64,000 bases of DNA from Streptomyces gardneri (lineage in GTDB: Bacteria > Actinomycetota > Actinomycetes > Streptomycetales > Streptomycetaceae), in NCBI RefSeq assembly GCF_006539185.1, contig NZ_BJMN01000020.1:1-64000 (forward strand), in the 5' to 3' direction. Below are positions 38,880 to 48,195 of the stretch, in pieces; position 1 is the first letter of the stretch, and the number at the start of each line of letters is the position of its first letter. The notes beneath the pieces were generated by a model. The model worked only from the letters and a program-made list of their open reading frames with translations. It searched no databases and was not told the DNA's origin. The translations under genes and the position numbers were made by a program.

Positions 38880-40376
38880 CTACAGCTGCGTGGGCGTCCG
38901 CTTGTCCAGTCCGTACTTCACGGCGGTCGGGTTCCACAGCCCGGCCGCCTGCTTCTTGGCCGCGGTGGCCTCGCCGCTCTTCTTCTCCGCCTCGGCCAGC
39001 CGGTTGGTCCGCTTGGCCTTGCCGTCCTTGCAGGCCTTCTTGGCCTTCATCTGGACGGCCCAGGCCGCGTAGTGGTCGTCGGCGGCGGCCGAGGCCTGCC
39101 AGGCCCTGGTCAGCGCCCCCGTCAGAGCCGGGTTGTTCGGGATCTTGTCGACCGACAGCGTCCGGAGCTTGGTCACCAGGCCCCGGCGCTGGTCGGCGGC
39201 GCCCCGCAGGTCCCTCGCCGCCTTGTCCAGGTCCTTGCACTGGTTGATCAGCGCGACCGAGCTGATCACCGTGTCACGGCTGCTGTTGCTGGTCGCGAGG
39301 AGCTTGTCCAGCTCCTTGGCCTGCGGCTCCGCCGGGTCGACCGGCTTCTCCGCGGGCGGCGCGGCGGTGGTGGCGGAGGGCGGCGCGGCGGAGCTCGCCG
39401 CGACGTTCTGCCCAGGCGTCTTGGGGTCCTTCTCGTCCTCGCCGCTCAGCAGCATCCCGGCGCCGAGGCCGACGACCGCGCAGCCGGCGACGACGGCGGA
39501 GATCAGCGCGACCGGCGACTTCCGGCGCGGCGGCTCGGGCTCGTCGTCGTAGTAGGCGTCCTGGTACGCGTACTGTCCCCCTGGGCCTTGCGGCCCGGGA
39601 GGTGCCCCCAGGGGCGGCTGCGGGGGCTGCTGCGCCTGGTAGCCGTGCTGCGGCGGGCCCTGGTGCTGCTGGTGCTGCTGGTGCTGCTGGTACGCCGGCG
39701 GGGCGGGCTGCTGCTGCGGCTGATAGGCCTGCGGCTGCTGCGGGGCGCGCGGCGCCTCCGTACGGAAAAGGTTGTCGAACTCGGCCGGCGGCTGCCGCTC
39801 ACCGGGCTGCTGGGCCTGGGCCTGCGGCGGTACGGGCGCGATGTACTGGGTCGCGTCGGCGGCGCCCGCGGGCTGCCCGGGGAGCGGGCCCGTCCCCAGG
39901 AACTGGGTGTCGGAGCCCGCGCCCGGGTGCGGCGGCAGGGCTGCCATGTGCTGCGTCGCCTGCATGTCGGCGGCGGCCTGGGCGGCCGGCGGCGGGTAGC
40001 CGTAGCCGGGCTGCTGGGCCTGCACCGGCGGCATCGCGCCGGGGACCGGCGCGATGTGCTGGGTGGCCTGCATGTCCGCGGCGGCCTGGGCGGCCGGCGG
40101 CGGGTAGCCGTACCCGGGCTGCGGCGGTATCGGCGGCGCCTGCGGCGGGAGCTGCTGCTGCGGGACCGGCGGCAGGTACTGCGTGGACTGCATGTCGGCG
40201 GCGCCCGGCATCGCCTCGGGGGGCAGCGGCTGCGCGGGCGGCAGCGGCTGCCCGCCCGGCTGACCGGCGGCGGGACCCCAGGCGCCGTCCCACGGCTGGG
40301 CTCCCCCACGGGCACCGTCGTGCGCGGGGGGCGCCGCCGGGTACTGCGGCTCCGGACCCTGTCCGTTCTGCGTCAC
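38880..40376 (-). CDS. Pro/Gln-rich single-pass membrane protein
   Basis: A 498-aa protein with a long disordered cytoplasmic N-terminal part (about 1-290) rich in Pro, Gln, Ala and Tyr, including repeats such as QQPGYGYPPPAAQAAADMQA. One membrane segment follows (SPVALISAVVAGCAVVGLGAGMLL, near 295-318), then a helical outer domain with Lys-rich ends. The function is unknown. The pattern is common in streptomycete envelope proteins. The helical C-terminal part (about 340-498) has two conserved-looking Cys residues (QCKDLD, KKACKDG). Confidence 0.75.
   Translation of the reverse strand: MTQNGQGPEPQYPAAPPAHDGARGGAQPWDGAWGPAAGQPGGQPLPPAQPLPPEAMPGAADMQSTQYLPPVPQQQLPPQAPPIPPQPGYGYPPPAAQAAADMQATQHIAPVPGAMPPVQAQQPGYGYPPPAAQAAADMQATQHMAALPPHPGAGSDTQFLGTGPLPGQPAGAADATQYIAPVPPQAQAQQPGERQPPAEFDNLFRTEAPRAPQQPQAYQPQQQPAPPAYQQHQQHQQHQGPPQHGYQAQQPPQPPLGAPPGPQGPGGQYAYQDAYYDDEPEPPRRKSPVALISAVVAGCAVVGLGAGMLLSGEDEKDPKTPGQNVAASSAAPPSATTAAPPAEKPVDPAEPQAKELDKLLATSNSSRDTVISSVALINQCKDLDKAARDLRGAADQRRGLVTKLRTLSVDKIPNNPALTGALTRAWQASAAADDHYAAWAVQMKAKKACKDGKAKRTNRLAEAEKKSGEATAAKKQAAGLWNPTAVKYGLDKRTPTQL
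39955..40115 (-). repeat. Internal duplicated repeats in the Pro/Gln-rich protein
   Basis: The segment around 39955-40020 is repeated nearly unchanged at about 40069-40125 (both encode GYGYPPPAAQAAADMQATQH). This indicates local duplication within the disordered region. Confidence 0.7.
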
Positions 40377-40498
40377 CGGGACTCCTACTGATGGACCTAC
40401 GGAATCGTCGGCTCACGCTACCGGGTACCCGTGGGGCTCCGCACACACGTGTGAGCCCGGTTACACAACCTCCTTGCGCGAAGGCGCCCCAAGACCCC

Positions 40499-41881
40499 CT
40501 ACGCCGCCGACAGGTCCATCCGCGCACTGAACTCCCGCACCACCGCCTCCCCCGCGTACGGCTCCAAACTCTCCCTCAGGTCGTCCAGGTACTCGGCGCC
40601 CCGCGACGACCGCAGCGTGCCCAGGAGTTCGAGCGCCCGCGTCCCCGTCCGGCAGGCCTGCTCCACCTCCCGCTGCTGCACCTGCGCCGAGGCCAGCAGG
40701 GCGAGCCCGATCGCCCGCCGCCGCGCCCGCGTCTCCGGGTGCCCCGCGATCGACTCCCGCGCCGCCCGCGCCGCCGCCTCCGCCTGCCCCAGGTCCCGGT
40801 AGCAGTGCGCCAGTTCGTCCGCGAGATAGGCCTGGTCGAAGTGCGCGATCCACACCGGGTCGTCGCCGGCCTCCGGATCGGCCCGCTCCAGCGCCCGTAC
40901 GGCTCGGCCCGCCGCCGTCTCGAAGGAGCTGGCGTCCCCCATCAGCGCGTGCCCGCGCGCCTCGGCCGCGAGGAACATCGCCTCCGCCCTCGGCGGCACC
41001 TTGCCCCGCGCCCCCTCCTGCGCCGCCCGCGCCAACTGGGCGATCTCCCGGGGGTTCCCGAGCTGCGCGGCGAGGTGGCTCATCGACGCGGCCAGGACGT
41101 AGCCGCCGTACCCCCGGTCCCCCGCCGCCTGCGCGAGCCGCAGCGCCTGGATGTAGTAGCGCTGCGCGAGCCCCGGCTCGCCCGTGTCCACCGCCATGTA
41201 TCCAGCGAGTTCGGTCAGCCGCGCGGCCGCCGCGAACAGCTGGCGCCCCACGGCCTCCCGGTACGAGCCCGAAAGCATCCCCGACACCACGCTGTTGAGG
41301 TAGTGCACCACCACCGGCCGTACGTGGCCGCTGCCGAACCGCCGGTCGAGGTCGACCAGCGCGCTCGTCATCTCCCGTACCGCCGCCACGTCCGCGACCC
41401 CGACGCGCGCGCCCGCGAGCCGCGCCACGTGCGTGTCAGGACCGGTGATCAGCCAGTCCCTGCTCGGCTCGACGAGCGCGGAGGCCGCGACCGTGGAGCC
41501 CGTGAGGAAGTCCCGCCTGCCCACGTCGCTGCGCCACAGCTCGCAGACCTGCTCGATCGCCCCGAGGACGGTCGGCGCGAACTGGAGCCCCACGCCTGCG
41601 GCGAGGTTCCGGCCGTTCGCCATCCCGACCTCGTCGATCGTGACCGTCCGGCCCAGCTTGCGGCCCAGCGCCTCCGCGATGATGCCCGGCGCCCGGCCGC
41701 GCGGCTGCTGCCCGCGCAGCCACCGCGCCACCGACGTCTTGTCGTACCGCAGGTCGAGGCCGCGCTCCGCGCCGACCATGTTGACCCTGCGGGCGAGGCC
41801 GGCGTGCGAGCAGGCCGCCTCCTGGATGAGCGCCTGGAGCCGTTCGTTCGGTTGACGTGCGACGAGTGGCCTGGCTGCCAT
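40499..41881 (-). CDS. HTH/TPR-type transcriptional regulator (NsdA-like)
   Basis: A 460-aa regulator. The N-terminal part has a Streptomyces-specific HTH-like region (NERLQALIQEAACSHAGLA, KTSVARWLRGQQPRGRAPG). The C-terminal 300 residues form TPR-like helices (LAQRYYIQALRLAQAAGDRGYGG, AHCYRDLGQAEAAARAARE). The architecture resembles NsdA-type developmental regulators, but equivalence is unproven. ATG 41881 is supported by AGGGGG 8 nt upstream. Three GTGATCA(C) sequences lie 26-61 bp before the start, possible autoregulatory sites. It is divergent from the Prim-Pol gene. Confidence 0.82.
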   Translation of the reverse strand: MAARPLVARQPNERLQALIQEAACSHAGLARRVNMVGAERGLDLRYDKTSVARWLRGQQPRGRAPGIIAEALGRKLGRTVTIDEVGMANGRNLAAGVGLQFAPTVLGAIEQVCELWRSDVGRRDFLTGSTVAASALVEPSRDWLITGPDTHVARLAGARVGVADVAAVREMTSALVDLDRRFGSGHVRPVVVHYLNSVVSGMLSGSYREAVGRQLFAAAARLTELAGYMAVDTGEPGLAQRYYIQALRLAQAAGDRGYGGYVLAASMSHLAAQLGNPREIAQLARAAQEGARGKVPPRAEAMFLAAEARGHALMGDASSFETAAGRAVRALERADPEAGDDPVWIAHFDQAYLADELAHCYRDLGQAEAAARAARESIAGHPETRARRRAIGLALLASAQVQQREVEQACRTGTRALELLGTLRSSRGAEYLDDLRESLEPYAGEAVVREFSARMDLSAA

Positions 41882-41906
41882 GAGTGTTACCCCCTGAGGC
41901 CGAACG

Positions 41907-41942
41907 GTGATCACAGGTGCAGTGATCACGAGAAGTGATCAA
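41907..41942. promoter_or_regulatory. Cluster of three GTGATCAC-like palindromes
   Basis: GTGATCAC at 41907-41914 and 41922-41929 and GTGATCAA at 41935-41942, spaced 15 and 13 bp, directly upstream of the TPR regulator and in the 313-bp divergent gap to the Prim-Pol gene. The rest of the gap (41943-42194) shows CCGG-rich short repeats but no further gene. Confidence 0.55.
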
Positions 41943-42194
41943 TGCCCGGTGGATATCCGGTCAATGCCGATGTGAACACGCGAAACCGGACAGTCCGGTG
42001 CCACACGTGTCGCACGGTCGACACCGGACACGCCGGCCGCGACGCTGCCGCCGGCGCCCCCACTGGTGCGTACCCCGCCCCCGCTCTCCCGGCCCCCGCG
42101 CGCCCCCGTCGGTGCACCTGTGCGCCCCGTATGCAGGATCGATGCGTCACACCGCTCTCCCCCGCGCCCGTAACCCCAGGTGACGTGCGCAGTT

Positions 42195-42878
42195 GTGTTC
42201 ACCGTGGAAGAGACCATCGGAGTCACGGAAGCCGCACAGATCCCCCAGCAGCGCGGCGAGCAACTGCTGGACAGCGCCGTGCGGTACGCGGAAGAGCGGC
42301 ACTGGGACGTGTTCCCCGGGACCTGGCTTGAGGCCGTCGAGGGCAGGGAGCGCTGCTCCTGCGGCGCGGAGTGCGCCGTCCCCGGCGCGCACGCGGTCAA
42401 GCCCGACTGGTCGACCCAGGCCACCGGGAGCGGCGTCGGGGCACGGCGCATGTGGTCGAAGACGCCGAAGGCGTCGATCCTGCTGCCGACGGGCCGGACG
42501 TTCGACGCGATCGAGGTGTCGGAATCGGCCGGGGTCCTGGCGCTCGCCCGCATGGAGCGCATGGACCTGACGCTCGGCCCCGTCACCTGCACGCCGGACC
42601 GCCGGATGTTCTTCTTCGTCCTGCCGGGCGCCGCCGCCAAGGTGCCCGACCTCGTCCGCAAGCTGGGCTGGGTCCCCGCCTCGATCGACCTCGTGACGCG
42701 CGGCGAGGGCCACTACGTGGCGGCCCCGCCCACCCGGATCGGCGGCGTCGGCGCGGTGCAGTGGGCGCGGCGCCCCACCCCGGCGAACCGCTGGCTCCCC
42801 GACGCGGAGGAGCTGATCAGCGCCCTCGCGTACGCGTGTGGCCGGGAAGCGGCGGAGGCGCGCGGCCGGGCGCAGTGA
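42195..42878 (+). CDS. Small bifunctional primase/polymerase (Prim-Pol) domain protein
   Basis: About 227 aa, consisting only of an archaeo-eukaryotic primase-like domain (PF09250 type): LLDSAVRYAEERHWDVFPGTW, CSCGAECAVPGAHAVKPDW, ASILLPTGRTFDAIEV, TRGEGHYVAAPPTRI. No helicase domain is attached and no plasmid or phage genes are near. At the catalytic acidic motif the usual DxD appears as FDAIEV, so activity may be reduced or lost. The start is uncertain among GTG 42180, 42195 and 42204. Its role may be regulatory; the divergent TPR regulator neighbour is, to my memory, often found beside such genes. Confidence 0.8.
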   Translation: MFTVEETIGVTEAAQIPQQRGEQLLDSAVRYAEERHWDVFPGTWLEAVEGRERCSCGAECAVPGAHAVKPDWSTQATGSGVGARRMWSKTPKASILLPTGRTFDAIEVSESAGVLALARMERMDLTLGPVTCTPDRRMFFFVLPGAAAKVPDLVRKLGWVPASIDLVTRGEGHYVAAPPTRIGGVGAVQWARRPTPANRWLPDAEELISALAYACGREAAEARGRAQ

Positions 42879-42952
42879 TCCCTGGGCCGGGTCAGGCCTC
42901 ACCCGTATGGTGGTGCCCGTATTCACGGGGACGACCGAGGGGTTGACGGACC

Positions 42953-43810
42953 ATGCCTGACCAGGCATTTGACGGAGTGTTCGACAAGGCGGGCGCCACA
43001 GCGGGCATCGCACCGGGTTCCGGTGCGGTGCCCGCTGTGCGTGTCGAGGGGCTGTGGAAGCGTTTCGGCCAGCAGATCGCGGTGAACGGGATCGATCTCG
43101 TCCTGCCCGCGGGGAAGTTCATCGGGCTCGTCGGGCCCAACGGAGCAGGCAAGACCACCACCCTCTCCATGATCACCGGCCTGCTCCGGCCCGACCAGGG
43201 GCGGATCCTGGTCGCCGGGCACGACGTCTGGGCGGACCCCGAGTCGGTCGCCGAGGTCAAGGCCAGGATCGGCATCCTGCCGGAGGGCCTGCGGCTCTTC
43301 GAGCGGCTCTCCGGCCGTGAACTCCTCGCCTACAGCGGCCGACTGCGGGGGCTGCCGGGCGCCGAGGTCGACAAGCGGGCCGCGCAGCTCCTCGACGTCC
43401 TCGACCTGACCGGCTCGCAGAACAAGCTGGTCGTCGACTACTCGACCGGCATGCGGAAGAAGATCGGCCTCGCGGCCGCCCTGCTCCACAACCCCGAAGT
43501 GCTGTTCCTCGACGAGCCGTTCGAGGGTGTCGACCCGGTGTCGGCGCAGACCATCCGCGGGGTCCTGGAGCGGTACACCCAGTCCGGCGCGACCGTCGTC
43601 TTCTCCAGCCACGTCATGGAGCTGGTCGAGTCGCTCTGCGACTGGGTCGCCGTGATGGCGGCGGGCCGGATCCGCGCGCAGGGCACGCTCGCGGAGGTCC
43701 GCGGCGACCGGCCCTCGCTCCAGGCGGCGTTCCTGGAGCTGGTCGGGGCGAGCGGGCGCGAGACGGCCGGGGAGTCCCTGGACTGGCTGGGCGGCGGGGC
43801 GCAGCGATGA
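42953..43810 (+). CDS. ABC transporter ATP-binding protein (ABC-2 type exporter)
   Basis: A 285-aa ATPase. Walker A is GPNGAGKTT (about 64-72), the signature appears as YSTGMRKK, Walker B is VLFLDEP, and the H-loop is SSHVME. It energises the membrane protein encoded next, whose ATG overlaps its stop by 4 nt. It is probably an export system for a lipid, peptide or drug; the substrate is unknown. No substrate-binding protein is encoded nearby, consistent with an exporter. Confidence 0.92.
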   Translation: MPDQAFDGVFDKAGATAGIAPGSGAVPAVRVEGLWKRFGQQIAVNGIDLVLPAGKFIGLVGPNGAGKTTTLSMITGLLRPDQGRILVAGHDVWADPESVAEVKARIGILPEGLRLFERLSGRELLAYSGRLRGLPGAEVDKRAAQLLDVLDLTGSQNKLVVDYSTGMRKKIGLAAALLHNPEVLFLDEPFEGVDPVSAQTIRGVLERYTQSGATVVFSSHVMELVESLCDWVAVMAAGRIRAQGTLAEVRGDRPSLQAAFLELVGASGRETAGESLDWLGGGAQR

Positions 43811-45459
43811 GCACGAACGCCACCGCGAGCGCCACGTCCGCCGTCACCTCCTCCGCCCCCGCACCGTCCCTCACCTCGGTCTTCGTCCAGCTCAAGCTGG
43901 CGCTCCTGAAGAACGGGCTGCGGCAGTCGGGCGGGCGGACCGCCGCGTACATCGTCTCGATCGTCTGCGGTGTCCTCTTCGCCGCGGCCATGGTGCTGTC
44001 CTCCTTCCTGCTGCGGGGCAGCGCGGACGCCGACACGGTCGCCGTCCTCCTCACGGGCGTCGTGGCGCTCTCGTGGGCGGTCATGCCGCTGTTCGTGCCG
44101 ACCGGGGACGAGACGCTCGACCCGTCGCGGCTCGTGATGCTGCCGCTGCAGCCCCGGCCGCTGGTCCGCGCCCTGCTCGTGGCGTCCCTGGTGGGCGTCG
44201 GGCCGTTCCTCACGCTGTGCCTGGCGTTCGGCGCGGCCCTGTCGGTCGCGCGGGGCACGGCCGGCACGGTCGTCGCCGTCCTCGCCGTCCCGCTCGTGAC
44301 GGTCGTGTGCGTGGCGCTGTCCCGGGCGGTGGTCGCCGCCAACATCCGGCTCCTGACCTCCCGCAAGGGCCGGGACCTGGCGCTGCTCAGCGGTCTGGTG
44401 ATCGCGGTCGGCATGCAGCTGGTCAACTTCGGCGCCCAGCGCCTCGGCCAGGCCGGCGGTCTGGGCCCGCTCGAACCGGCGGCCGCCGTCGTCGGCTGGC
44501 TGCCGCCCGCCGCCGCGATCGGCGCGGTGGACGCGGCGAGCACCGGCGACTACGCCGTGGCGGCGGCCCGGCTGCTGCTCACGGCGGCGACGCTCGTGGC
44601 GCTCGTGCACTGGTGGCAGCGGAGCCTGGTGAAGCTGATGGTCGAGCCGGACGGCTCCACGATCGGCGCGTCGTCCGACAAGGGTGTCCGCGAGAAGTCC
44701 GGCGGTACGGGGCTGCTCGGCCGGATCCTGCCGGGCGGGCGCACGGGCGCGACCATGGAACGGACCCTGCGGTACATCTGGCGCGACCCGAAGACGAAGG
44801 CCGCGTGGGTGACTTCGCTGGCCATGGGCGTGATCGTGCCGGTCTTCAACGCCTTCCAGGGCACGGGCTCGATCTACTGGGCGTGCTTCGCCTCGGGCAT
44901 GCTCGGCGTCCAGATGTACAACCAGTACGGCCAGGACACCTCGGCGTTCTGGATGGTCGCGCAGACCATCTCGACGACGGCCGACGCGTACGCCGAACTC
45001 CGGGCGCGGGCGCTGGCCCTGCTGTCCGTGACGCTGCCGTTCACCGCGCTGGTGACGGTGGCGACGGCCGCCGTCCTCGGCGACTGGTCGGACCTCCCCG
45101 AGGCCCTCGGTCTGTCGTTCGGCCTGCTGGGCGCGCTGCTGGGTTCGGGCGCGGTGGCCTCGGCGGTCTTCCCGTACTCGATCCCGCAGGACAGCGGCTA
45201 CAAGAACGTGGTGCCGGGACAGGGCGGTCTGGCCTGGATGTCGATCCTCGGCGGCATGCTCGGGTCCGTGCTGCTGTGCGCCCCGCTGATCGGCGCGGCG
45301 GTCTACCTCCACGTCTCGGACCAGCACTCCCTGCTGTGGATCGTCCTCCCGGCCGGCGTGCTCTACGGCGCGCTGCTCGTCCAGGCGGGCCTGAAGCTGG
45401 CGGCCCCCCGCACGGCGAGGCGGCTGCCGGAGATCCTGGCGGCGGTCAGCAAGGGCTGA
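43807..45459 (+). CDS. ABC-2 type membrane transporter
   Basis: A 550-aa protein with about 12 hydrophobic segments in two halves, matching large ABC-2 permeases of actinomycetes. A hydrophilic cytoplasmic loop (about 275-325) separates the halves and contains GSTIGASSDKG and GRILPGGRTGATMERTL. It forms the channel for the ATPase encoded directly upstream (ATGA overlap). Downstream, an inverted repeat (45503-45533) may end the transcript. Confidence 0.88.
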   Translation: MSTNATASATSAVTSSAPAPSLTSVFVQLKLALLKNGLRQSGGRTAAYIVSIVCGVLFAAAMVLSSFLLRGSADADTVAVLLTGVVALSWAVMPLFVPTGDETLDPSRLVMLPLQPRPLVRALLVASLVGVGPFLTLCLAFGAALSVARGTAGTVVAVLAVPLVTVVCVALSRAVVAANIRLLTSRKGRDLALLSGLVIAVGMQLVNFGAQRLGQAGGLGPLEPAAAVVGWLPPAAAIGAVDAASTGDYAVAAARLLLTAATLVALVHWWQRSLVKLMVEPDGSTIGASSDKGVREKSGGTGLLGRILPGGRTGATMERTLRYIWRDPKTKAAWVTSLAMGVIVPVFNAFQGTGSIYWACFASGMLGVQMYNQYGQDTSAFWMVAQTISTTADAYAELRARALALLSVTLPFTALVTVATAAVLGDWSDLPEALGLSFGLLGALLGSGAVASAVFPYSIPQDSGYKNVVPGQGGLAWMSILGGMLGSVLLCAPLIGAAVYLHVSDQHSLLWIVLPAGVLYGALLVQAGLKLAAPRTARRLPEILAAVSKG

Positions 45460-45481
45460 CCCGGCCGACCCACCGTCACCG

Positions 45482-45563
45482 AGCTCAGAAGTGACTCAAG
45501 TCCCTTGCCCGGCAGACACTTTGCCGGGCAAGGTCGACTGACCGCACCATCTGACCAATGGTT
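45482..45563 (+). repeat. Upstream region shared with the first lipoprotein copy
   Basis: CTCAAGTCCCTTGCCC (45495-45510) and ACCATCTGACCAATGGTT (45546-45563) match the region before the lipoprotein gene at 18419. The second block ends about 20 bp before the start codon in both copies. Confidence 0.75.
45503..45533 (+). terminator. Inverted repeat between the ABC operon and lipoprotein copy 2
   Basis: A 12-bp perfect stem CCTTGCCCGGCA/TGCCGGGCAAGG with a 7-nt loop. It could terminate the ABC operon. Its left arm lies inside the block shared with the lipoprotein copy 1 upstream region, where the hairpin is not conserved. Confidence 0.6.
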
Positions 45564-45583
45564 CGTCTCGGGGGGACAAGAGC

Positions 45584-46270
45584 ATGAGGATCAGCGAGAT
45601 CAGAGGCATCAGAGGAACCTTCCTCTCCGCGTGCGCCGTCGCCGTGGTGCTCGCGGGCGCCGCGGCCTGCACGTCGGACGGCGACGGGCCGCCCGCCAAG
45701 GCAAAGGCCACACCCACGGCCGCCGCCTGCAAGAACGGCACGTACGCGTGGTTCAACGTCGACGAGCGGGACGTCCTGACGGGTATCGCCGAGAAGCAGA
45801 AGATCACCGCCAAGGGGGGCGGTGAACTCACGAACAAGCTGAGGCCGCTCCACGCACCGCGTGTCGCCGTCACCTTCGAGAAGGGATCGCGGGTCGGCGA
45901 CGCGAAGGACGTCCTTCGCTCGCTGGGCATCCACGTCGGAGAAATCGAACAAGTGGACGCCGCCGACGGTTCCACCCACGAGTTCACCAACGTCCGCAGG
46001 CCCGCTCCGGACATCAACGACGGCAGCACCCGGATGCTCGGCCCGGGAACCTACGTGGAGTACGCCTTGGTACGACAGGTCACCGCCGACTTCCAGTACA
46101 CCTGCGGAACCGGCGGCCCGGTGACGGGCCGGGCGACCAGCTGGACCATCGACGGCGGAGGCATCGTGGAGTGCTTCACCCCGATCAAGCCGGCGGCGAA
46201 GAAGGGGGACCCGTCCCTCGCGGCCGCCCGCCTGTCCTGCGGCCCCGACGCTCCGGCCTCGAAGGCCTGA
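45584..46270 (+). CDS. Putative secreted lipoprotein, copy 2 of a duplicated pair
   Basis: A 228-aa exported protein. The signal peptide ends in GAAAC, with lipobox-like Cys at residue 29. It shares KNGTYAWFNVDERDVLTGIA, VTFEKGSRVGDA, an inner AVTADFQYTCGT-like stretch and the ending SCGPDAPASKA with the gene at 18419. The pair is about 27 kb apart in the same orientation. The function is unknown. ATG 45584 follows GGGGGGAC. A strong terminator follows. Confidence 0.75.
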   Translation: MRISEIRGIRGTFLSACAVAVVLAGAAACTSDGDGPPAKAKATPTAAACKNGTYAWFNVDERDVLTGIAEKQKITAKGGGELTNKLRPLHAPRVAVTFEKGSRVGDAKDVLRSLGIHVGEIEQVDAADGSTHEFTNVRRPAPDINDGSTRMLGPGTYVEYALVRQVTADFQYTCGTGGPVTGRATSWTIDGGGIVECFTPIKPAAKKGDPSLAAARLSCGPDAPASKA

Positions 46271-46293
46271 CCAGGTCGGATTCGGATATGGGC

Positions 46294-46339
46294 ACGCGAA
46301 GGGCGCCCCGGGCCTCACGGTCCGGGGCGCCCTTCGCGT
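46294..46339 (+). terminator. Strong terminator hairpin
   Basis: A perfect 18-bp stem (46294-46311 with 46322-46339) and 10-nt loop, after the second lipoprotein gene and before the FG-GAP protein. Confidence 0.9.
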
Positions 46340-46405
46340 AGGCGGCCGCGACGGCCGACGGCGGGCGTGTTACCGTCCGCCGATTGTTCGAATGTGGGGG
46401 GAAAT

Positions 46406-48121
46406 TTGCGAAGGATTCTGGGAGCCGGTATCGCGGCCGCGCTGCTCGTGACCGGTGGGGTCGTGGGGACGGGGACCGCCGTGGCGGCGGGAGACCCGAC
46501 GTTCTACTTCGACCCGGTCGTGGGTGGCGTCCTCATGCCCGGCGAGGGCCGGGTCGAGCTGTCGCCCGACGGCTGGGGCGGGCAGACCTCCGGGCAGCCG
46601 GACGGCACGTACGTCTACGCCCTGAGCAAGAAGCCGCTCACCGACGCCACCTGGGCCGGCGGCGGACTGCCGGCCGGACTGAAGGTGGAGCGGGCGGACG
46701 GCTGCGCACCGAAGGCCGGGAAGGTCGGTGTATACCTGTGCGACCTGCCGGGGTGGGGCAACCCGGGACCCGAGGTCTCGGCGACAAGCACCGCGGCGAA
46801 CGGCACGACGGCCTACTTCGGCCTCGTCTACGTGCCGCGCGGGTCGAGCATCGACGCGGGCATCAAGGAGGCGCAGACCGCCGCCTCGAAGCCCATCGGC
46901 ACGCGCCGCTCGCACGCCACGATCACGGTGCGGACGCGGGCGCACGTCGCGCAGAACACCATGACGCTGTCGACGCCGACGCTGCCCGCGGGCGGCACGG
47001 TGAAGCACACGCTCAAGCTGCACGCGGTCGACAAGGGCCACTTGACGCTGAACCTGTCCGCGGCGCCCGGTTTCCGGAACTGGGACGAGGGCGAGCTGAA
47101 GGTCACCGCCGACGGCATCAGCGCGGGCGGCGCCGCCGGTGCCGCGTGCGACCACTCGCTCGGTGAGGTCGGCAGCTTCCGGTGCGACGTCACGAAGCCC
47201 GGCGACTACACGATCACCTACGGGCTCAAGGCCGCGGCGACCGCGCCCGCCTGGCGGGTGCGGACCCTGGCGACGTACGAGGTCTTCACCTTCGGCACGG
47301 GCAACCCCGAGAAGGTGTCGGACTTCGGCGTCAGCAGCCCGGTCCCGGTGATCCAGCGCTACCGGATCGTGGGCCGCGACGCCGAAGGCTGGCTGTGGGA
47401 CTACACCGGCACGGGCAAGGCCTCCGCTCCGTTCAGCTGGACCAACCCGGTGGGCGGGCAGTTCAACTGGAATACGTACTCGGCCCTGACCCGGCTCGGC
47501 CCGGTCACCGTGCAGAGCACCGGGCCCGGTGCGGTCGCCCGCGACAAGGGCGGGGTGCTGTGGTTCTACCGGATGTCCGGTGACGGCGGCATCTACACGG
47601 AGAGCCGGCTGAAGGTCGGCGGCGGCTGGAACGCCTTCAACCTGCTGGCCGGGGCCTCGGACCTGACCGGCGACAAGAAGGCGGACCTGCTCGCGCGGGA
47701 CACCGCGGGTGTGCTGTGGCTGTACCCGGGCACCGGCACCGCCACGGCGCCGTTCGGCACGCGCGTGCGGATCGGCGCGGGCTGGGGCGCGTACAACTCC
47801 CTGGTCGGCGGCACCGACGTGACCGGCGACGGCAAGGCCGACCTGGTGGCCCGTGACACGGCCGGCAAGCAGTGGCTGTACGCCGGTACGGGCGCGGCGG
47901 CGAAGCCCTTCGGCGACCGCAAGCAGATCGGCTACGGCTGGCAGAGCTACAACTCCATGGTGGCGCCGGGCGACCTGAACTCCGACGGCAAGGCGGACCT
48001 GGTGGCCCGGGACTCCTCGGGCACGCTCTGGTACTACGCGGGCACGGGCGTCGCGACGAAGCCGTACGCCACGCGCGCGCGGATCGGCTCCGGCTGGCAG
48101 CGGTACAACCTGCTGTTCTAG
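46406..48121 (+). CDS. Secreted protein with C-terminal FG-GAP beta-propeller repeats
   Basis: A 571-aa exported protein. The N-terminal signal peptide ends near AVAAG. A beta-rich middle region (about 35-300) of unknown family contains paired Cys (CAPKAGKVGVYLC). C-terminal VCBS/FG-GAP units (about 310-570) have the repeat DLTGDKKADLLARDTAGVLW. The start is TTG 46406: GGGGGGAA lies just upstream and the signal peptide begins there, while the upstream in-frame ATG lacks a ribosome-binding site. It may bind extracellular polymers or wall glycans; this is inference. Confidence 0.8.
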   Translation: MRRILGAGIAAALLVTGGVVGTGTAVAAGDPTFYFDPVVGGVLMPGEGRVELSPDGWGGQTSGQPDGTYVYALSKKPLTDATWAGGGLPAGLKVERADGCAPKAGKVGVYLCDLPGWGNPGPEVSATSTAANGTTAYFGLVYVPRGSSIDAGIKEAQTAASKPIGTRRSHATITVRTRAHVAQNTMTLSTPTLPAGGTVKHTLKLHAVDKGHLTLNLSAAPGFRNWDEGELKVTADGISAGGAAGAACDHSLGEVGSFRCDVTKPGDYTITYGLKAAATAPAWRVRTLATYEVFTFGTGNPEKVSDFGVSSPVPVIQRYRIVGRDAEGWLWDYTGTGKASAPFSWTNPVGGQFNWNTYSALTRLGPVTVQSTGPGAVARDKGGVLWFYRMSGDGGIYTESRLKVGGGWNAFNLLAGASDLTGDKKADLLARDTAGVLWLYPGTGTATAPFGTRVRIGAGWGAYNSLVGGTDVTGDGKADLVARDTAGKQWLYAGTGAAAKPFGDRKQIGYGWQSYNSMVAPGDLNSDGKADLVARDSSGTLWYYAGTGVATKPYATRARIGSGWQRYNLLF

Positions 48122-48160
48122 ACGCACTTCCCGGGGCAGGCGCTCCCGGACAGCCGCACA

Positions 48161-48195
48161 CGACGGCCTCCGCCCCTGAAGGGCGGGGGCCGTCG
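48161..48195 (+). terminator. Terminator hairpin
   Basis: A 15-bp stem with one G-T wobble (48161-48175 with 48181-48195) and 5-nt loop, 40 nt after the FG-GAP protein gene. Confidence 0.85.
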
